Origin: Rhynchopus euleeides
Taxonomy: Eukaryota; Euglenozoa; Diplonemea; Diplonemida; Diplonemidae
Assembly (NCBI GenBank): GCA_963210315.1
Contig: OY723259.1
Span: forward strand, 1-64,000
Direction of reading: 5' to 3'
Length of the DNA: 64,000 nt
Each line of letters opens with the position of its first letter. The stretch's first letter is position 1. The position numbers were made by a program, and so were the translations under genes. Of this stretch, positions 12,189 through 22,999 are shown piece after piece. A model generated the notes under the pieces. It saw only the letters and a program-made list of their open reading frames with translations, had not been told where the DNA came from and did no database searches.

Positions 12189-14394
12189 AAATACTACGAG
12201 AAACACTTGGCCTCTATGCTGTGAGTGTTGCATTGGACGCTTCCACCCAGGACCCTTAGGACCCAAGGACTTAGGGACGCCGCGCGAACGGTCTACTATT
12301 GAAGTGATCAGGCTCCGTCGCCCATCGTATGCATCCCTCCGATGGTAATGTACCGCTTTCTACGTTGTCACGAGCACCTTGTACGGAAAACGATCGAACC
12401 TCACTCGCTGAGGGGATCCGCCTGCCTCGGCCGTGTGCCGCCGTCGTGTGGTCAGCCTCGTGATTCTTGGTGTGCCCTATCGACAACATGCCTGTCTCTC
12501 CAGTTGCCGCACCCGGCGAGAGAGTTGATGCGTCTCAACCCGGCGAAACTAAGGGGGCAAAGGTTGCACACAGCCCCGCCTGTGCTGCAACCACCCGCTC
12601 TTGGCTGACCCCCGACGTCTGGTGCGTTTCCCACTCCGGGTATTTGAATCCTCACCCTGTACCTCTTCGGGATCCTCCATCCCCTGGGGAACCCTTCCCC
12701 TCGAGGCTTCTTCACGTCTCCGACATATTGGTGTGTGCCCACATGACCCTTCTTCCTGACATCCTCGATGTCGTTTTGCACCCCGGGCGATGCACTGAGA
12801 CGGCCGTATCCAGGTAGTCAGTGGCCATGCCCAGCCCCTCAGCGTGACAGTCCTCTGGTGCGCTCCCAGCACCACCACCGCGACGCTCGTGCATATTCAG
12901 CCACCATGACCCGGCAGCTCTCGCCTGGGGACAGGGCTCGGCGGATCGAGAAATCACAGTCTGAAACTCGCCTCCCAGCTCCTCCGCAGCAGTCTACTGT
13001 CCGGCCGTCTTAAACTCTCGCCCTTCGGGAGCCCGGCCAACACCCGGTGCTTTCCGGCGTGATCTCGATCGCTCTGTGGCTCTCTGTGTCCTCTCCGGTC
13101 TTCGCTGGCTGCGAGCGAGTTGCGGGGTGAAGCCCAACGCGCCTCTTCATGGCGCACTGGAGACGCTGCATGGAGTGCCCAGGGGTAGGTGTGAGAGGTG
13201 CCGGCCCTTCTGGGTGAACGAGGGCGATCGCGCGCACTGTCGTCTCCTGAACTCCGCTCGAGCGGTGGACAACACGTTCCTGCGGCCCCCTTCCCACTGG
13301 GCTGATCCCCACTGTACCTGCCCCATCGCCCGCCTCGTAGACAGCGCATCAAACGGAGGCCCTGTGGCCCCACGTGGCGTCGATTCAGTGGTAACGCCCG
13401 GACTCAGTGTGGAGGGCGTATTTCCCGGTGCGTGAGGAAATTCGAGGCCCTGGAGGTGTGGGCATGCCAGAAGGATTCTCGGAGTCGCCTTCTTAATGAG
13501 AGAGGTGAGTCCCCGCGGACCGGAGCTTGTCGCACGCTGCAGTCGCTGTTCGGGCTTGTCGAGTAGGCTGCTGGGTACTCGGGAAGACTGGCCGACTGCC
13601 CCCCAACCTTGTGGAATGATCTCGGCCCGCTGCCATGGCTGCGGTTTCGGTGGACCCCCTCAGCGGCGGCACCGCTGACACAGGCGATGCGGACGCGTCT
13701 CTCAGTCGCTGCTTCTTTTGCTCCCCGAGCAGTGCAGCTTGGGAGAGCGTCTCGGCTGTGTTGGATACCTGATCTCTGTGTATGTCCCACGGCACCTCGC
13801 AGGTGTCCAGTCAGCAGCTCCCCTTCCCTGCATGGAACTGTGAGGTCGTACGTCTCAACACCGGGCCACAGACGCCCGGAACTCCCCCTGACCCCTGTGA
13901 ATAATGCAGGCTTGAACGTGTGTCCCCCGGCAGGAAGACTATGCTTCGACGGAGTATGCCCCGCTTGGGGCGTGTGCGGGCATCCGCTTGACGCCGGGGT
14001 GCGCGTAGTCGGCATTCGCGCAGATAAGCTGGGCACGACAGACGTGCCGGCTTCTCGGGGGCGTGTCCGGGGGCGTTGCATTGGTACACGAAAACTGTCG
14101 CCCTCGGAAAGCTCACGTCGCGTCACCGCGCTCGAGCTGGATCTGGCAGGCTGTGTGTGACAGGCCACCCTTCCGCCTTCAGGTGCCGTCGCTCGGGCAA
14201 AAAAGGTGTATTTCTCAATCAAGAGAGTATGCCCCTCACGATTGTGGCACGATTGTGTCTCCCCGGGTCAGGCTCGGTATTCCAGTCGAAAGCGTAAATG
14301 CCCCTCGGCACTGTGCTGGGCGGGGTTGTGTCTCGGTCAGGAGAGGAGGTGCCCCTCAGGCAAAATCCTGCGTCTCGCGGTCGGGAGTGAGTGC

Positions 14395-15120
14395 CCCTCG
14401 GCAGGAATGTGTCTCGGCCAGGTGTCCCTCAGGCAGGGAATGTAATGTCTCGGCCCGGTGTCCCTCGGGCATGAATGTGCGTCTTGGCCAGGTGCCCCTC
14501 AGGCAGGGTGCCCCGTAGGCGGAAGTGTATGTCGCGGCCAGATGCCCCTCAGGCAGGGTGCCCCGTAGGCGGAAATGTATGTCTTGACCAGGTGCCCCTC
14601 GGGCAGGGTGCCTCGTAGGCGGAAGTGTATGTCTTGGCCAGGTGCCCCTCGGGCAGGGTGCCTCGTAGGCGGAAGTGTCTGTCTTGGCCAGGTGCCCCTC
14701 GGGCAGGGTGCCTCGTAGGCAGAGGTGTCTGTCTTGGCCAGGTGCCCCTCGGGCAGGGTGCCCCGTAGGCGGAAGTGTGTGTCTTGACCAGGTGCCCCTC
14801 GGGCAGGGTGCCTCGTAGGCGGAAGTGTCTGTCTTGGCCAGGTGCCCCTCGGGCAGGGTGCCTCGTAGGCAGAGGTGTCTGTCTTGGCCAGGTGCCCCTC
14901 GGGCAGGGTGCCCCGTAGGCGGAAGTGTGTGTCTTGACCAGGTGCCCCTCGGGCAGGGTGCCTCGTAGGCGGAAATGTATGTCTTGGCCAGGTGCTCCTC
15001 AGGCAGGGTGCCCCGCAAGCGTAAGCTGTAGGTATGTCGTGGCCAGGTGCCCCTCAGGCAGGTAATGTCTCGGCGAGATGCCCCTCGGGCAGGAAAAATG
15101 CGTCTCGGCTAGGTGCCTCT
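14395..15120. repeat. 50-bp minisatellite
   Basis: About eleven clean tandem units of 50 bp at 14470-15020, with degenerate units on both sides. Each holds GTGCCCCTCGGGCAGGGTG, then CCTCGTAGGCGGAAGTGT and a CTTGGCCAG joint. Frames stay open for hundreds of bases only because the units lack stops. Confidence 0.85.
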
Positions 15121-15639
15121 CAGGCAGAAGTGGGTGTCTCGGTCCGATGCTCCTCGGCAAGATCGTGTCTCGGTCAGGAAAGTAGGAGTTGGATATCACT
15201 GACGTCACTTTGCTGCATCAGTATCGACCCATTTATCAGCACCCGACTGTTGCTCTTGGTCCCGCCTTTGTCAGCGCCTCTGTGACGGAACCTCCAGCTG
15301 AAGTATGCGTTTGGAAACCTTGAGCGCGATCAAGCGTGAAGCAGGTTTTCGGCGAGGCGCGGTGATAGTCTCGATGGCTGATGGGAATGTCCTCAATCCG
15401 CTGCGGCCACGGGCGCAGCGCTGTCCCGCTGTCACGTTCATAAGCGGCGGAGGACCACCTTGAACACCACGGCGTCATCATCCCCATCTTTTTGCGCCCC
15501 TCCTTCGTGCTGATCCCCCCGTGCACCTCGCCGTCATTTATTAGAACCAGTGCGTGGGGGTGTTGTTGTCCTCAACCGCGGCTTCAGCCCTCTTGAGACC
15601 TGACACGAGCATGGTGTGAGGGTCGTCTTCTCGGTCGGG

Positions 15640-16490
15640 ATTTGGTGCCCCTCGGGCAAGATTGTGTATCTCTCGGTCGGGAGAGCGGGTGCCCCTCGGG
15701 CAAAATTTTTGTCTCGGTCAGGAGAACAGGTGCCCCTCGGGCGAGATGCTGCGTCTCTCGGTCGGGAGAGTGGGTGCCCCTCGGGCATAGTTTTGTCTCG
15801 GTCAGGATAACGGGTGCCCCTCGGGCAAAACTGCGTGTCTCTCGGTCGGGAGAGTGAGTGCCCCTCGGGCAGAATATTGTCTCGGTCAGGAGAACAGGTG
15901 CCCCTCGGGCTAGATGCTGCGTCTCTCGGTCGGGAGAGTGGATGCCCCTCGGGCAGAATATTGTCTCGGTCAGGAGAACAGGTGCCCCTCGGGCAAGACT
16001 GCGTGTCTCTCGGTCGGGAGAGTGGGTGCCCCTCGGGCAAAATTTTTGTCTCGGTCAGGAGAACAGGTGCCCCTCGGGCGAGATGCTGCGTCTCTCGGTC
16101 GGGAGAGTGGGTGCCCCTCGGGCAGAATATTGTCTCGGTCAGGAGAACAGGTGCCCCTCGGGCGAGATGCTGCGTCTCTCGGTCGGGAGAGTGGGTGCCC
16201 CTCGGGCAGAATATTGTCTCGGTCAGGAGAACAGGTGCCCCTCGGGCAAAACTGCGTGTCTCTCGGTCGGGAGAGTGAGTGCCCCTCGGGCAGAATATTG
16301 TCTCGGTCAGGAGAACAGGTGCCCCTCGGGCAAAACTGCGTGTCTCTCGGTCGGGAGAGTGAGTGCCCCTCGGGCAGAATATTGTCTCGGTCAGGAAACC
16401 AGGTGCCCCTCGGGCAAGACTGCGTGTCTCTCGGTCAGGAGAGTGGGTGCCCCTCGGGCAGGGTAGAATGCTGCGTCTCTCAGACGGTCA
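15640..16490. repeat. 84-bp dimeric minisatellite
   Basis: About ten units of 84 bp, each a dimer of a 44-bp and a 40-bp half starting GTGCCCCTCGGGC. One half carries CTGCGTCTCTCGGTCGGGAG and the other ATTGTCTCGGTCAGGAGAAC. All three plus frames are open across it because the unit is a multiple of three without stops. Confidence 0.85.
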
Positions 16491-16858
16491 GATCGTGTGT
16501 CCCTCAGTCAGGAGAGGAGGTCTCGGTCGCTAAAAACGCGCCCCCTCGGGCAGAGTGGTTGTGTCATCGCTGTTGTGTCACACCAATTGCCTCTCGGGCG
16601 GTGTGTCTTTTTTGATTTGACAACTCCGGTTTGGTGTACCTCGATGAGCTTACCTTACCTTGTCGTCGGACACAACATATCATCGTTGTCCCAAACCCCG
16701 TAACCCACGTGAAGTGGATCATCTGAAGTGCAGAATGAGGTGGAGCAGGTGGAGCACGAAACATAAGTAAACCATAGCAAGAGAGGCCAGCAGCAGTCCC
16801 GAGTCCATCGCGTTCCTCGTAGCATTTCCCGTACCACACAGGTGTGTTATGTGCAAAA

Positions 16859-17554
16859 GAAAAGAAAACCAAGGCCCTCCCGGGCACGCACAAAGCAGTA
16901 GCCTGCTGCTGCTGGGGGAGGGGGCTGCAGAGGGGGAGAACAAGGAAGGGGATAAAATGGAGGTTTCGATCCACCCCGCCCCCCCGCCCCTTCCCCTCCC
17001 CCGTGCATGCAGCCCGACGACAGGCAGACCCTCCCCCCCTCCCCCACCCGCCACCCGTGTGCCCCCTCTGCCCCCGCCACCCCAGCCCCAAGACTTTTTT
17101 GTGCCATAAAACACGCAGGGAGGTTGCCTGCTGGATCGAGAAAGCGACAGCAAAAGAAAGAAAGGCGTGGCGTAGCCAGTGCCCCCCCCCCCCCTCTCTG
17201 ATTGTGTTGGAAACATGCAAATCCTCTGACAGATATATCACCTCCCCCCCCCCCGCCCCCATCCCGTCCCATTCCACGCTTGCTGTGCACGCCAAAGAAA
17301 GTGCCGACATGAAGTGATACGATTGTCATCTGCCTCTCCCACCCTCCACAACCCAGGGTTGCGACATGCCACGGCCCCTGCCTCGAGTCGACCACACCTC
17401 CCCCGTTCACCCTTCCGTGCAGGGTAAGTGTCGAAGGGTGCAGGGTGGTGTCGGAGGCCCACAAAACAGCAAGACCCCCCCATCCCAGCCAACGCCAGCC
17501 CTGGGGGAGGCGTTGGAGAAAGAGGGTGTGAAGGGGTGTGTGTGCGGCGTGTTT
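16859..17554. other. Intergenic stretch, C- and G-run rich, no gene seen
   Basis: About 0.7 kb between the A-L element and the stop of the TM-RING gene, with C homopolymers near 16980-17050, 17185 and 17245. It probably includes the 3' UTR of that gene. Confidence 0.45.
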
Positions 17555-20500
17555 TCACTCGAGGGGGACGAAGATGGCGGTGGAGGCCGACAGCTCGGGG
17601 CTATCCGCGCCTGCAAAGCTGTGCGACATGTCTGTCATCTCGATGGCCTCCCCGTCGGCCTCCCCCTGGTGGGGTGCGGCGGGCGTGGGGGTCATCAGCG
17701 ACATGACTGCGGACGCGATGCTGCGCATCGATGAACGGCGCGAGTGGCGCAGGGCAGCCGCAGCGGCGCGTGACTCGGAGTCATCGGTGCGGTCGTCCTC
17801 CTCCTGTGTGTCGGAGGAAGTTTCATCGTCGTTCTGCCCCGACGCACTGTCCGCGTCGCTGCCGTCCGTGTCATCGCCACCGTTCAGCAGGATCTTCGAC
17901 CTGCAGTTGGGGCAACGAGGTGTGCGCCGGCGCCTCTTCTGGATCAGGTGCACGATGTAGTCCCGCAGGCACTCGTGGTGCAGGTGGTGCCCGCAGGCCG
18001 TCAGCTGCACACACTCGGCGTCCTGCAGGTCATCCAGGCACACGGAGCACTGGCCCTGCGCTGCCTCGTCTTCGGGGTCGAGTGACACCACCAGGGTTTG
18101 CAGCAGGTCGATGTAGCGCTTCTTGTGGCCCTCCACACGGCCTGCGTCGAGCAGCGGCTCGTCCCCTGTCGGGCGCTGCTGCTGTGCGCGGGCACGGCTC
18201 ACCCCGCTGTGGCGCACGGCGAAGATAAGGCCGACCCACGACAGCAGGCCCAGCAGTCCAAACATCACAGCATACAGCGCAGCATGCGGGTAGATCAGGT
18301 TGCCGCGTGATGAGATAGGCGTGTCGGGCGGAAGGATCTGGCCCGGCTGTGAAGGGTGGGGAGGGGGGGGTTGCGGCAGGGCACGTGCACAACGCAGGGG
18401 TCAAAGAGAGTAACGCAACTAGTGGGGCTAACCTGCAAAGCCGCAGATTCTCGGGGGAAAAGATGACAGGGTTTGTGAGGTGTGCATGGAAGCGACAACA
18501 CACATAACGAAGTCACAACTGCAGGAGTAGAGAAAGAGCGGCAGAACTGAAGTGGCATTGTGAGCACATACGGTGATGGAGCACACGGCGCGCATCGAGG
18601 GTTCCAGGCTGCCATCCCCCTGGCGGGAGTTGTACTTCAACATGCGACCAACTTTGAAGCACCCGCGCGGCAGCGAGTCGCTCTCCACACGACCACCCCA
18701 GGAGTACACAGCGAGCCCCGTGGCCGGACCTGACTCCATGGCGCTGTGGAGGTTGAGCGACTCCACAGCCTCCTGGCAGCTGGGCTCACTGAGGATCTGA
18801 TGCAGGCCGAGCTTGTCCGCCACACCCGAGCACGTCGCGTCGCTGTTGCCCAGCACGACGTATTGCGCGGCACGGCACAGCGTCCGGATCAGCCCTCGCT
18901 GGGCTGTGGGGATGCGGGACGTCGCCAGGCCCTGTGTGTTGTACCTCAGGACCAGGTCTCCAACCTTTTTGTCGTCGACGTAGCACCGTGGCATCCCAGC
19001 CAGATTGACTGTGTCGATGTCGGGGGACAGCCTTGCAGAGGAGAAGATCTTCAGTGCCGCAAGGTGGCAATCGGCGAGGCTCATGATCGGGCCGTACCCA
19101 GTCGGGCACGGGCGCCCCACCGTGTCGCCGTAGGTATAGCGTTCCAGAGAGGTGTGGTAGGCAATGACGTTGGTGCCGTATCTGGAGTTGTTCTGGTGGA
19201 TGTCGTAGCATGACCGCTTCCCGAGGAGCTCCCTCTGGCAGTCGTCGCTGCAGCTCAAGGATGAGCAGAGGTCCGGCTGTGTCGGGGGGCAGTGCAGGAT
19301 CCCCCCGTGCAGCCTGCAGCAGTACTCCTCTGTGCAGTAGGTGCCGTCGTGGCACATGTATGTGTGGGCTTTCCTGCTGTTGGTGCGGCCACACTCGTTG
19401 GTTGCCTGCTGCTCGACCCTGGGGACGGCCCCTTCCCACGGCACCTTCGCGAACACCTTGATGTCGGACGTCTCTCCGTCAACGGTAAGCGACACAGCCA
19501 CAGTCCGCGCGTGCAACGATGCCGCAACGTTCACCTCCACCCGCGAGAGAGACTTTTCCCGGCAGTGGCCCTGCGTGCGTGTGCCCTCCACCACGCAGGA
19601 CGTGCCCTTGTCGCAGAACAGCGAGGCATCCAGCTGCTGCTTGTAGTCGATGCACACGGCCCCTGCAGGCAGGGGTGCCAGGGGCGGCATGCAGAACAGA
19701 CGAGACGGCATGGCCACCCTGTCCCGCATGTGCAGGATGGGGGGGGTGACGCACCACGTGGCAAAGGTGGATGTGCTGTCGGGGCCCAGCACGTCCTCCT
19801 CCATCCGGTCGTGGTACTGGTCAGCATACGAGCCGTCGCGCTCTGTCGTCAGCACCACCGGGCCTGCCGGGCACAGTGAGGAGTTGCTCGCCAAGTCCAG
19901 CCACCTGAGGGAGTCCTCCTTGCAGCTGTCGTCCAGGGTGCAGTCAACCAGCTGGCGGCACAAGAAATCGTCGCGCTCACCAGCGAGGAAGGGCTGAACG
20001 GTTGCCACCAGGTCCAGGAGGGGTTGCAAGGCCTCGTCTTCACTGCTGAACCCTTCCTGTGGGTTGACAGACCCACGTGGCACCAAGACATCATCGAAGC
20101 GCACTTGCGACCTCTCCAGAGCAAACTCGGGCAGCAGGGCGTCGGTAGAGTTGCCGGAGGTGGAGGTGTAGAATTGCAGCGTCACGAGGACCACAGCGTG
20201 CTGCGGGTCGCCAGGGACAGCCTCCTCCTCGATATTGTGCACGACGACAAGGGTGCTGCCGGCAGACGCGGCACGCAGCCCAGGAACACCAGCCGTGATC
20301 ATCTTGTCTGATGTAGCCCATGGCTGACGGACATGATAGGCAAACACCTCGGAAGACGGCGTTGGGGACAGCACTGCAGTGACGACACCTTCCTCAGGTT
20401 TCCCTGACAGCTGCAGAAAGGCAGCCTCGCGCTGCTGTGACAGCGGGAGCTGAAAGAGTTTGCCACCAGTGCAGTGATCCTGCACACCTTGCACCCTGCT

Positions 20501-21595
20501 CTTTGCACAAGGGCTGTCGATCATGTCCACTCCCGACGAAGCCTGCCGGTCAATGGAAACCGCCGTGTAGTGTATGAGGTGGGTGGTTACCCCCCAACGA
20601 CCGAAGGGCGGGTCGTGGCAGTTCCCGTTCAACCAAAGCACGCACTTGAGGCTATTCCCCGGGAGAGCCTGGTAGCCTGTGCACAGGCGCTCTTGAAGGC
20701 ACGACTTCTCGCAGCCATACCCCCGAACAGTGTAGTCAACGCCCTCTGTATAGTGAGCCAGGTCGCAGCCGACACCCATTGGACCAACCGCTGTGTCGCT
20801 CTTCAGATTCACACGGCGAGTCGTGCCGTCGTTCAGCAGGGCAATAATGTCGTTGGCAGCTCCGTCCATGTGGATGGCGTCGACGAAGGCGGGGATGCCT
20901 CCCGCATAGGTGTGGGTGTCGAAGAACGACGCTGTGTGTGATTTCTCGTTGTAGCTGGCAATCTTGTTTCCCACCAGCGTGTATACAGAGACGTACCAGT
21001 CGTGTGCTACCGCAATCACATCCCCAGTACCACTGAGGCTAATCGACCGTACCGCCCCCCTACTATGGACGAGCCCACTCCACAACATCCGTGGTTTGTA
21101 TGACATCACATGCACACTCAGACGATCCTGAAGCGTCGGATTGTACCCAAGGCGACACGTGAAGGTTATGACCACCCCATCCAGCGTCCCCACAGCGACT
21201 AGGCCCCCTTCTTTCGAGACAGCGATCGCAGTCGCGTTCGTCACGTGCGGATTTATGTAAGCGTAGTGCGACCGCAGGGGTCTGGAGGGCACGTCACCTG
21301 ACGTGTTGATCCAGTCCTGCACCCAGTGCACGACGTGGCCTGTAGTCGTGATGCCGACGATCACATCGCCCTGCGACCCCACCAGAAGCTGGCGGATGCC
21401 GAACCTCTGCCAGTCCCCTGTCGGCACTGCTTGCTTGCCGAGGCTGTGCAGCCTGCCGTCGGTCGTGCCGAAGAAGCTGTCACGGCTGTAGCCCAACCCG
21501 CTGCCCCACAGCAGGGTGTACTCGTCGGAAAACCCCGTTGCAGCGTCGCAGGCTGCTGCGGCCAGCGCCAGCAGCGCCCAGGCAATGCGGCACAT
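17555..21595 (-). CDS. Type I transmembrane RING-H2 protein with large lumenal ectodomain (two exons)
   Basis: Two ORFs join in phase 0: exon 1 21595-18572, intron 18571-18347 (GTATGT...TTCACAG), exon 2 18346-17555, giving 1271 residues. A signal peptide (MCRIAWALLALAAAACDA) leads a long N-glycosylation-site-rich ectodomain. Its first part has propeller-like repeats (VGSQGDVIVGITTTGHVVHW, SKEGGLVAVGTLDGVV, SGTGDVIAVAHDWYVSVY). A Cys-rich PAN/apple-like patch follows (YGCEKSCLQERLCTGYQAL, CVLW), then further Cys-rich segments. Exon 2 supplies one TM helix (about 1030-1052), a cytosolic RING-H2 (about 1108-1156: CSVC, CGHHLHHEC, CPNC) and an acidic/Ser tail. It would be a membrane E3 ubiquitin ligase with a lumenal or extracellular sensor. 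The start lies 69 nt after CATTGCAG (AG 21666-21665). If the join is wrong these are two genes, but the second would lack a good start. Confidence 0.65.
18347..18571 (-). other. Inferred cis-intron joining ectodomain and TM-RING exons
   Basis: 225 nt with donor GTATGT after codon 1008 and acceptor CCCACCCTTCACAG. Two other CAG sites lie inside (after CTCCTG and CTTTG), but neither keeps the RING frame directly. The chosen pair is phase 0 and adds PGQILPPDTP immediately before the TM helix. Confidence 0.6.
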
Positions 21596-22231
21596 CACAC
21601 CTTTCCCGTGCACCGCTGCACTGCGGCAGGCAACGTGGCGTGCAGCGTGGCACCGGGCACCAGGCTGCAATGACGTGGAATGAAAGAGCAGGCAGGGGTA
21701 GGCAGCTCACACAACCCACCCCAATAAACGCACCGCCAGAAGTGTTGCTCCTGGGTGTGTTCCTGCAGGGGTGGGGAGGGAATGGGCAGCGGCTGTGACA
21801 CGCAAGCAGAGAGAACGCAACATCACCGCGCTGCGCTCTGAACGAGAAGGCCCCCAATGTTGGAACAGATAGCCCCGTTCAGCCTCACGCAGGATGCCGC
21901 GGAAGACGCATGGGCGCGGGGAGGGTGTGCAGGGTGGGATGGATGGGCTTCCAGCAGTGCAGAACGTCACTCAACATGGTGCCGATGAAGGTTGGTGCGT
22001 AGGGTGCAGTGGCTGGCAACAGGGGGGGGGGGGGGGGGGGACTGATTCGGTTATGACCCGGGTGATGATGGGTCAATGACAATTGGTTCGCTAAGGGATA
22101 TACCGTATCACTGGCAGAAAGACAAAACTAAGGTAGACTCGGTATGTTCATTAAGTGACCACTACTTCTCGAAAAGGGTGTCGGAATTCCGTTCCGACTG
22201 GGGAGGGCTCAAGTACAAGCCGTACCTGGGA

Positions 22232-22290
22232 CCCCCCGTGTTTAAGTCCCCCGGCCGAAATCGCCTCCAGGGGGGGATTAAACACGGGGG
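22232..22290. repeat. Inverted repeat (J hairpin), copy 1
   Basis: Arms CCCCCCGTGTTTAAGTCCCC and its near-complement GGGGGATTAAACACGGGG, with about 17 bp between. The same hairpin, preceded by the same word TACCTGGGA, recurs at 44710-44767. Confidence 0.7.
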
Positions 22291-22379
22291 TGGCACGGTG
22301 GACCAAGAAGACCTCTTCTGCTTCCGTCGTAGGGAGGTGATTCTGGACGTTTGGCACCCCTTTTCGACTCTGACAGCAC

Positions 22380-22424
22380 CTGGAGGGCACCAGGTGGCCG
22401 AGCGGCCACCTGATGGCCCTCCAG
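22380..22424. repeat. Strong nested hairpin
   Basis: Inner arms CAGGTGGCCG and CGGCCACCTG are separated by 2 bp; outer arms CTGGAGGG and CCCTCCAG extend it to about 20 pairs with a small bulge. It lies between J copy 1 and a partial L block. Confidence 0.75.
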
Positions 22425-22461
22425 ACCAGCCCACCACCGTGTTTAGGTCCACCTGTGTTAA

Positions 22462-22556
22462 CATAACATAAGTAAACCATAGCAAGAGAGGCCAGCAGCA
22501 GTCCCGAGAGATCGTGTCCCCCGTAGCATTTCCCGTCCACAAGTGTGTTATGTGCC
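22462..22556. repeat. Partial L block
   Basis: Matches the last third of the L blocks at 12.1 and 16.8 kb (ACATAAGTAAACCATAGCAA ... GTGTGTTATGTGC) with small differences. It abuts R element copy R1. Confidence 0.75.
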
Positions 22557-22707
22557 TATCACTTCACCGCTCTGATGAATTTCCTTTTGTTTGTTGCGTT
22601 GACGCTTCTACACACAAAACCCTGAACTTATGAAGGGTGGGGTTAGTGTATAGAGCACGTTTGGTTGCAGCTGTGGTGGGCTTTCCGCTCACACGAGTGT
22701 GCTAAAA
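22557..22707. repeat. R element copy R1 (deleted form)
   Basis: Similar to R2 and R3 but lacking about 10 bp near the left end and about 18 bp in the middle (around CTGATCACACCCTGAGCC). It retains TGATGAATTT, GCGTTGACGCTTCTACACAC, TTAGTGTATAGAGCACGTTT and the 3' CACACGAGTGTG hairpin followed by A's. Confidence 0.75.
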
Positions 22708-22999
22708 AAAAAAGCCCACAATTGAACAAAGCATCGGAAAACAAGACGCCGAGTTGAGTGCTATCGAGACCGCGTCACACCCTAGCAGCCGAGGAGCAGT
22801 CGCACAAACAACGAGACGGCCTCAGCGTTGTGCGGGTCAGGCAGGAAGGTGTTCAGCAGCCTCAAGCACGGAAAGCAGAGGAAAGGGAAGGAACCGCTCG
22901 ACCTCCCTTCGTGACGGCATTGATGCGTCGCATCGTGCCCCACTGCTGCATGCATGGGACAACAAACATTCAACTTGTCGCTCGTCTACGGACCAAGGG

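Larger units (their letters stand above)
12189..16858. mobile_element. Long copy of the A-L element (4.67 kb) containing two minisatellites
   Basis: Block A (12189-12247) opens and an L block identical to that of the short copy (16608-16858) closes this unit. The interior has ordinary composition up to about 14.2 kb with broken ORFs on both strands (longest 272 codons, 14222-13404 minus). Two arrays sharing the word GTGCCCCTCGGGCA follow. No reverse transcriptase, integrase or transposase motif was recognised. The two L blocks could be read as LTRs (TGATTTG...TGTGCA), but block A also lies outside the first L and no polypurine tract or duplication was found, so a tandem A-L pair is preferred. 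Confidence 0.5.
21596..22999. other. Intergenic stretch filled with repeats
   Basis: Contains the acceptor tract for the TM-RING gene (AG 21666-21665), a run of about 20 G (22020-22040), two strong inverted repeats (22232-22290 and 22380-22424), a partial L block (22462-22556) and R element copy R1 (22557-22707). No gene recognised. Confidence 0.55.

Noticed and set aside
15814-16615. Long overlapping plus ORFs of 154-233 codons with a repeating GCPSGRILSRSGEQVP peptide
   Set aside because: They are a by-product of the 84-bp minisatellite, whose length is a multiple of three and which lacks stops; all three frames are open, and there is no start context or domain.
11941-16858. LTR retrotransposon bounded by the two 251-bp L repeats
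   Set aside because: Block A also lies outside the left L, there is no polypurine tract, primer site or target duplication, and no pol motif; the tandem A-L model explains more.
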